Notes under the pieces: generated by a model | The model's input: only the letters and a program-made list of their open reading frames with translations | What the model was told of the DNA's origin: nothing | Databases searched by the model: none | In this document: positions 5,607 through 9,795 of the stretch, one piece after another | Layout of the letters: every line of letters starts with the position of its first letter | Numbering within the stretch: the first letter of the stretch is position 1 | From: an uncultured Clostridia bacterium | Lineage (GTDB): Bacteria > Bacillota_A > Clostridia > Christensenellales > Aristaeellaceae | DNA length: 9,795 bases | Direction: 5' to 3' | Assembly: GCA_946613955.1 (NCBI GenBank) | Contig: CAMOGC010000050.1 | Coordinates: 1-9,795 of the forward strand | Made by a program: the position numbers and the translations under genes

Positions 5607-6953
5607 ATGATAGAGACCGGTGAAATTCTTCAGACGATGCGGATGATCCAGGAGGAGAATTTTGATATCCGGACGATCACTCTGGGCATCAATCTGCTGG
5701 ACTGCTCGGATCCGGTGCCGTCGCGCTGCGCCGAGCGGGTGTATGACAAAATCTGCCGGGTTGCAAGGGATCTGGTGGCAACCGGGGAGCACATCGAGAC
5801 GGAGTTCGGCATTCCCATCGTGAACAAACGCATCAGCGTGACCCCGGTGAGCCTGATCTGCCAGGGCGACCCGATTCCGATCGCCAGGGCGCTGGACAGG
5901 GCAGCCCGGGAAACGGGCGTCAATTTTCTGGGAGGCTATACGGCGCTGGCGCAGAAGGGGCTGACCCTGGCGGACGAGCGTCTGATCGCCTCCATTCCGG
6001 AGGTCATGGCCGAAACGGAGCTGCTGTGTGCCAGCGTGAATGTCGCTTCCACCCGGGCGGGCATCAACATGAACGCCGTGCGGGAAATGGGCGAAATCAT
6101 TCTGGAAACCGCCCGCAGGACAGCGGACCGGGACGGACTGGGCTGCGCGAAGCTGGTGGTTTTCGCCAACGCGGTGGAGGACAATCCCTTCATGGCCGGG
6201 GCTTTCTGCGGGGTCGGCGAGCCCGAGTGCGCGATCAATGTCGGCGTTTCCGGCCCGGGCGTGGTCAAGGTGGCGCTGGAGCAGGTTCGCGGCGAGCCCT
6301 TTGACATCGTCGCCGAGACGATCAAGCGCACCGCGTTCAAGATCACGCGCGTGGGCCAGCTGGTGGCGCGGGAAGCCAGTCAGCGGCTTGGCATCCCCTT
6401 CGGCATCGTGGATCTGAGCCTTGCGCCCACACCGGCGCGGGGGGATTCCGTGGCGCATATTCTGACGGAAATGGGGCTGGAAATGGCCGGGGCCCCCGGG
6501 ACAACGGCCGCGCTGGCGCTGCTCAATGACGCGGTCAAGAAGGGCGGCGTGATGGCCAGCAACCATGTGGGCGGTCTGAGCGGAGCCTTTATTCCCGTCA
6601 GCGAGGATATCGGCATGATTGAGGCGGCCGCCAAGGGCGCGCTGACGCTGGAAAAGCTGGAGGCGATGACCTGCGTGTGCTCCGTCGGGCTGGATATGAT
6701 CGCCATTCCGGGAGATACGCCGGCCGCGGCCATCAGCGGCATCATCGCGGATGAAGCGGCCATTGGGATGGTGAATCAGAAGACAACGGCCGTGCGCGTG
6801 ATCCCGGCTCCCGGGAAGAAGGCAGGGGACCGGGTCGAATTCGGCGGGCTGCTGGGCTTTGCACCGGTCATGCCGGTGAACCCCTATGGCAACGACGCCT
6901 TCATAGCCCGCGGAGGGCGCATTCCTGCGCCCCTGCATTCCCTGAGAAACTGA
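5607..6953 (+). CDS. UPF0210/DUF711 family protein (PFL-like fold), function unknown
   Basis: This 448-residue protein has the full length of the family. Highly conserved blocks are [18 protein letters not shown] (16-33), [15 protein letters not shown] (69-83), [100 protein letters not shown], and [14 protein letters not shown] near the end. From memory, the pneumococcal homologue was solved by structural genomics and resembles glycyl-radical (pyruvate formate-lyase) barrels, hence the name PFL family. I see no C-terminal glycyl-radical motif (RVxGY-like), so radical chemistry is not indicated. The SD GGAGG lies 6 nt upstream of the ATG. It is co-transcribed with the ACT protein, which plausibly regulates it or forms a complex with it. 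The substrate is unknown. Confidence 0.92.
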   Translation: MIETGEILQTMRMIQEENFDIRTITLGINLLDCSDPVPSRCAERVYDKICRVARDLVATGEHIETEFGIPIVNKRISVTPVSLICQGDPIPIARALDRAARETGVNFLGGYTALAQKGLTLADERLIASIPEVMAETELLCASVNVASTRAGINMNAVREMGEIILETARRTADRDGLGCAKLVVFANAVEDNPFMAGAFCGVGEPECAINVGVSGPGVVKVALEQVRGEPFDIVAETIKRTAFKITRVGQLVAREASQRLGIPFGIVDLSLAPTPARGDSVAHILTEMGLEMAGAPGTTAALALLNDAVKKGGVMASNHVGGLSGAFIPVSEDIGMIEAAAKGALTLEKLEAMTCVCSVGLDMIAIPGDTPAAAISGIIADEAAIGMVNQKTTAVRVIPAPGKKAGDRVEFGGLLGFAPVMPVNPYGNDAFIARGGRIPAPLHSLRN

Positions 6954-6974
6954 CAAAACAGGAAAGCGGAAAAA

Positions 6975-8243
6975 ATGGGTAATTTTGTAGATCGGGTCAG
7001 AATCACGGTCAAGGCCGGCAACGGCGGCAACGGTTCCACCTCCTTCCACCGGGAAAAATTCGTGATCAACGGCGGGCCGGACGGCGGGGACGGCGGCAAC
7101 GGGGGAGATGTCCTTCTGTATGCCGATCCGAACATGCACACGCTGCTGGACTTCCGGTTCAGGAGCAAGTATACCGCCGAGAACGGGGAGGATGGCCATG
7201 CGGGCCGGTGTACCGGCAAACGGGGCGAACCCCTGACGATCAAGGTGCCGGTCGGAACCGTTGTGCGCAATGAGGAAACCGGCCGGATCATGGCGGACAT
7301 GGATCAGCCGGGGGAAACCCGGGTCCTGCTGAAGGGCGGACGCGGCGGATGGGGAAATCAGCATTTTGCGACGCCGACCCGTCAGGCCCCCAATTTTGCC
7401 AAGCCGGGGATCAAAACGCAGGTGTATACCCTGAAGCTGGAGCTGAAGACGATTGCGGATGTAGGTCTGATCGGCTATCCGAATGTCGGAAAAAGCTCGA
7501 TCCTCAGCGCCGTGACGAGCGCCAGGCCCAAGGTAGGCAACTATCATTTCACCACCCTGACCCCGAACCTGGGGATCGTCCGCCGCTTTGGACAGGATAT
7601 CGTGCTGGCGGATATTCCAGGGCTGATTGAGGGCGCCGCGGAGGGCGCCGGGCTGGGACATGATTTTCTGCGCCATGTGGAGCGGACGCGCCTGCTGCTG
7701 CATGTGGTGGATATTTCGGGGAGCGAGGGGCGCGATCCGCTGGATGATCTGGATCAGATCAATACCGAGCTGGATCATTACGGCCAGCTGTCCGAGCTGC
7801 CGCAGATCATCGTCTGCAACAAGATGGATCTGCCCGGCGCGGAGGAAAACCTGAAGCGGATGCGGATCCTGGCGGAGGGCATGGGATGCCCGGTCTTTGC
7901 GGTGAGCGCTGCCACCCGGCAGGGCTTTGATCCCCTGCTGGACGAGACGGCCCGACTGCTGGAAACGCTGCCCCCCGTGCTGCACTTCCAGGAGGAGGAA
8001 GAGCCGGAGGAGGAGAAGCCGGAGGAGGGCTTCAGGATCGTGTTTGACGGCGCGACCTATGAGGTTCTCGGTCCCGGGATGGAACGGCTGATCGAGAGCG
8101 TCAACTTCGATGACAACGAAAGCATGAACTGGTTCCATAAGATGCTCCGGAAGCTGGGCGTCATCGACGCGCTGCGGGAAGCGGGCGCCGGGGAAGGTGC
8201 CACGGTCCGGATTGCGGACATGGAATTTGATTTCATTGAATAG
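6975..8243 (+). CDS. obg: Obg/CgtA GTPase, 50S ribosome assembly factor
   Basis: This essential GTPase binds the 50S subunit late in assembly and responds to guanine nucleotides, including (p)ppGpp. The order is: a glycine-rich OBG domain (1-158, with AGNGGNG, GGPDGGDGGNGGDV and KGGRGGWGN); a G domain (about 159-335) with G1 GYPNVGKSS (167-175), G2 TTLTPNLG, G3 DIPGLIEG (213-220), G4 NKMD (282-285) and G5 SAA (311-313); a very acidic linker EEEEPEEEKPEE (about 340-351); and the OCT domain (352-422). The presence of OCT marks the Gram-positive long form. G1 ends GKSS instead of the commoner GKST, a mild change that keeps a hydroxyl. The start at 6975 follows a modest SD (AGGAAAG, 8 nt). It lies outside the usual rplU-rpmA context and heads the obg-yhbY pair. 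Confidence 0.97.
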   Translation: MGNFVDRVRITVKAGNGGNGSTSFHREKFVINGGPDGGDGGNGGDVLLYADPNMHTLLDFRFRSKYTAENGEDGHAGRCTGKRGEPLTIKVPVGTVVRNEETGRIMADMDQPGETRVLLKGGRGGWGNQHFATPTRQAPNFAKPGIKTQVYTLKLELKTIADVGLIGYPNVGKSSILSAVTSARPKVGNYHFTTLTPNLGIVRRFGQDIVLADIPGLIEGAAEGAGLGHDFLRHVERTRLLLHVVDISGSEGRDPLDDLDQINTELDHYGQLSELPQIIVCNKMDLPGAEENLKRMRILAEGMGCPVFAVSAATRQGFDPLLDETARLLETLPPVLHFQEEEEPEEEKPEEGFRIVFDGATYEVLGPGMERLIESVNFDDNESMNWFHKMLRKLGVIDALREAGAGEGATVRIADMEFDFIE

Positions 8244-8253
8244 GAGAAACAGC

Positions 8254-8565
8254 ATGACAGGAAAACAACGCGCGAAGCTTCGCGGGATGGCGAACACGAT
8301 TGAAACCATCCTTTATATCGGCAAGGACGGAATTACCGAGAACACGGTCAGGGAAACCTATGACGCGCTGGAGGCCAGGGAGCTGATCAAGGGCTGCGTT
8401 CAGCAGGGCGCGCCGCTGTCCGCGCGGGAGGCGCTGACCGCGCTGTGCGAAAAAACCGGCGCGGAACCGATTCAGCAGATCGGGCGGCGTTTCGTGATGT
8501 ACCGTCCCAGCAGGGAGCATCCGACGATTTCACTGGACGAGACGCTGCAGGAGCAGGGGAGATGA
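8254..8565 (+). CDS. yhbY: YhbY/YqeI-family CRM-domain RNA-binding protein
   Basis: This is a 103-residue single CRM (KH-like) domain protein that associates with pre-50S particles in the family. Seen: MTGKQRAKLRGMAN (1-14), the signature YIGKDGITENTV (21-32) with the GKxGIT RNA-binding loop, ALEARELIKG (38-47), and the closing IGRRFVMYRPS (76-86). Compared with Bacillus YqeI, length and order agree. ATG at 8254 is fixed by TAGGAG, which overlaps the obg TAG stop and sits 7 nt upstream. A longer in-frame reading from 8197 would run back into obg and is rejected. Co-transcription with obg fits a shared role in large-subunit maturation. The downstream gene murC starts 7 nt after its stop. Confidence 0.94.
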   Translation: MTGKQRAKLRGMANTIETILYIGKDGITENTVRETYDALEARELIKGCVQQGAPLSAREALTALCEKTGAEPIQQIGRRFVMYRPSREHPTISLDETLQEQGR

Positions 8566-8568
8566 TCA
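8556..8568 (+). promoter_or_regulatory. Extended Shine-Dalgarno of murC overlapping the yhbY stop
   Basis: GGGGAGATGATCA pairs with the 16S tail over 13 nt with one clear mismatch, counting two G-U pairs (the ideal is AAGGAGGTGATCA). It ends 4 nt before the GTG at 8573. This explains the tempting ATG at 8562, which runs only four codons to a TGA, and supports GTG as the murC start. Confidence 0.6.
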
Positions 8569-8572
8569 TACG

Positions 8573-9795
8573 GTGAGTGGCACGCAAACCATACCCCGGA
8601 TCCGGGATTACGCCGGAAAGCGCATCCATCTGATCGGCATCGGCGGATCCAGCATGAGCGGGCTGGCGATGATGCTGATCCGGGAAGGATACCGGGTTTC
8701 CGGAAGCGACCGGGACGAGGGTTATCTGATCCGATATGTGCGGGAGGCCGGCGCGGAGGTCATGATCGGCCACCGTGCGGAAAACGTGCATGGAGCGGAT
8801 CTGATCGTTTATTCCGCCGCGATTTCTCCCGAGAATCCGGAACGGCAGGAGGCAGATCGCCTGGGCATTCCCTCGATGGAGCGGGCTTATCTTCTGGGCC
8901 AGCTGATGCAGGGCTTTTCCAGGGCAGTCGGCATCTGCGGCGCGCACGGAAAAACCACCACCACCTCCATGCTGAGCCAGATCCTGCTGGAAAACGGCAA
9001 GGATCCCAGCATCCATATCGGCGGGCGCCTGGATGCCATCGGCGGCAGCACCCGGGTGGGAAACAGCGATATCTTTGTGGCGGAGGCCTGCGAGTTTAAC
9101 CGGAGCTTTCTGAGAATGAATCCGACCGTGGCGGTGGTGCTGAACATTGACGCGGATCATCTGGACTGCTATCGGGATCTGGACGAGATTGAGGAAACCT
9201 TTGGACAGTTCCTGGCGCTGCTTCCGGCGGACGGGCTGGCAATCGGGAACGGTGACGATCCCCGGGTCAGGCGTCAGATCGAGCGGGCGGGCAGGAGACA
9301 TCAGTTCTTCGGCCTTTCCGCGCAAAACGACTGGTATCCGGAGGCCTATGAAGAGGACGAGCGCGGGTACGCCTCGTTCCGGCTGATGTTCCGCGGAGAA
9401 AAACAGACCGAGGTCCACATGGGCGTTCCCGGAGAGTTCAACGTACTCAATGCGCTGGCGGCCATCAGCACCGCGGTGGCGCTGGGGGTGGACGCCGGGG
9501 ACGCGGCGGCGAGCCTGGAGCGCTTTGTGGGCGCACACAGGCGCTTTGAGCTGACCGCTACGGTGGACGGCGTGGAAATCTTCCACGATTACGGGCACAA
9601 TCCCGCCGAGATGCGCAACGCGCTCTCCATCGCCCGGAAGAGGTGCCGGGGCAGGCTCTGGGCGGTGATGCAGCCGCATACCTTCAGCCGGGTGCGCACT
9701 CTGTTTTCCCAGTATCTGACCTGCACGGAGGCGGCGGACATCACCCTGGTGACCGATATCTGCGCGGCCCGGGAAAAGGATCCCGGCGACCTGAA
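8573..9795 (+). CDS. murC: UDP-N-acetylmuramate--L-alanine ligase, C-terminus cut off by window edge
   Basis: MurC adds L-alanine to UDP-MurNAc using ATP in the cytoplasm, the first step of peptide-stem assembly. The first 407 residues are present; the usual length is about 440-460. Seen: the Rossmann-like start IHLIGIGGSSMSGLA (18-32), VSGSDRDEG (42-50), ATP loop GICGAHGKTTTTSML (120-134), AEACEFNRSFL (170-180), NIDADHLDCY (191-200), IGNGDD in the central domain, GEFNVLNALAA, HDYGHNPAEM (338-347) and MQPHTFSR. ICGAHGKT, with Ala-His before GKT, is the Firmicutes MurC form. The second residue of the usual HHP pair is Asn (GHNP). The start is GTG at 8573; no in-frame ATG lies upstream. It ends an operon that also makes ribosome-assembly factors. 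Confidence 0.95.
   Translation, partial: MSGTQTIPRIRDYAGKRIHLIGIGGSSMSGLAMMLIREGYRVSGSDRDEGYLIRYVREAGAEVMIGHRAENVHGADLIVYSAAISPENPERQEADRLGIPSMERAYLLGQLMQGFSRAVGICGAHGKTTTTSMLSQILLENGKDPSIHIGGRLDAIGGSTRVGNSDIFVAEACEFNRSFLRMNPTVAVVLNIDADHLDCYRDLDEIEETFGQFLALLPADGLAIGNGDDPRVRRQIERAGRRHQFFGLSAQNDWYPEAYEEDERGYASFRLMFRGEKQTEVHMGVPGEFNVLNALAAISTAVALGVDAGDAAASLERFVGAHRRFELTATVDGVEIFHDYGHNPAEMRNALSIARKRCRGRLWAVMQPHTFSRVRTLFSQYLTCTEAADITLVTDICAAREKDPGDL

Noticed and set aside
5283..8309. 1008-codon open frame on the minus strand
   Set aside because: It lies in register antisense to three clearly conserved genes, is open only because they lack TTA, CTA and TCA codons, has a His/Arg/Gly-rich composition without a recognisable domain, and overlaps the rightward promoter and leader.
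8562..8576. Four-codon ORF (MIIR) as a leader peptide
   Set aside because: The bases are better explained as an extended anti-SD match for murC; there is no attenuator structure or run of codons for one amino acid.
8387..9679. 430-codon minus-strand frame opposite yhbY/murC
   Set aside because: It is an in-register shadow of murC with no recognisable motif; murC motifs on the plus strand are unambiguous.

Overview
The window reads as chromosomal core sequence from a GC-rich member of the Bacillota, most likely an uncultured Clostridia-type (gut) bacterium. This is inferred from four things: a maf-mreB-mreC-mreD order like that of Bacillus and Clostridium; strong Shine-Dalgarno (SD) sequences; a MurC with the Firmicutes-type GAHGKT loop; and an MreC carrying Thr-Pro-rich tails. 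No taxonomic marker such as rRNA is present, so the placement is tentative. No mobile element, CRISPR array, tRNA or rRNA is visible, and coding density is very high.

The window holds two divergent gene sets that fire away from a single 183-bp AT-richer gap (5139-5321). Leftward (minus strand) runs an elongation-machinery operon: maf (nucleotide pyrophosphatase), mreB (actin-like filament), mreC and mreD (membrane/wall scaffold) and the front two thirds of mrdA (PBP2 transpeptidase), which leaves the window at base 1. Rightward (plus strand) runs an ACT-domain protein (UPF0237), a DUF711/UPF0210 protein, obg (ribosome-assembly GTPase), yhbY (CRM RNA-binding protein) and murC (UDP-MurNAc-alanine ligase), which leaves the window at base 9795. 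Gaps inside both sets are short (5-65 bp leftward, 7-21 bp rightward), each gene has its own ribosome-binding site, and no convincing terminator is seen, so each set is probably one transcript.

Functionally, the left set builds the lateral wall: MreB filaments with MreC/MreD position PBP2. The right set links ribosome maturation (Obg, YhbY) to the first amino-acid addition of peptidoglycan precursor synthesis (MurC), with the ACT/UPF0210 pair of unknown function at its head. The rightward promoter is a perfect TTGACA/TATAAT pair. Its leader begins with a perfect 6-bp stem-loop, and the maf leader has a hairpin too.

The points most worth a second look are: an MreB with Lys where the family has a Glu thought to position the hydrolytic water, and GDG instead of GGG in the nucleotide loop; an MreC with long disordered tails on both sides of the membrane; the placement of the uncharacterised UPF0237/UPF0210 pair at the head of an obg-yhbY-murC operon; and unusual translation-start architecture for mreD, mrdA and murC. 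I did not find a clearly new defence or mobile system here.
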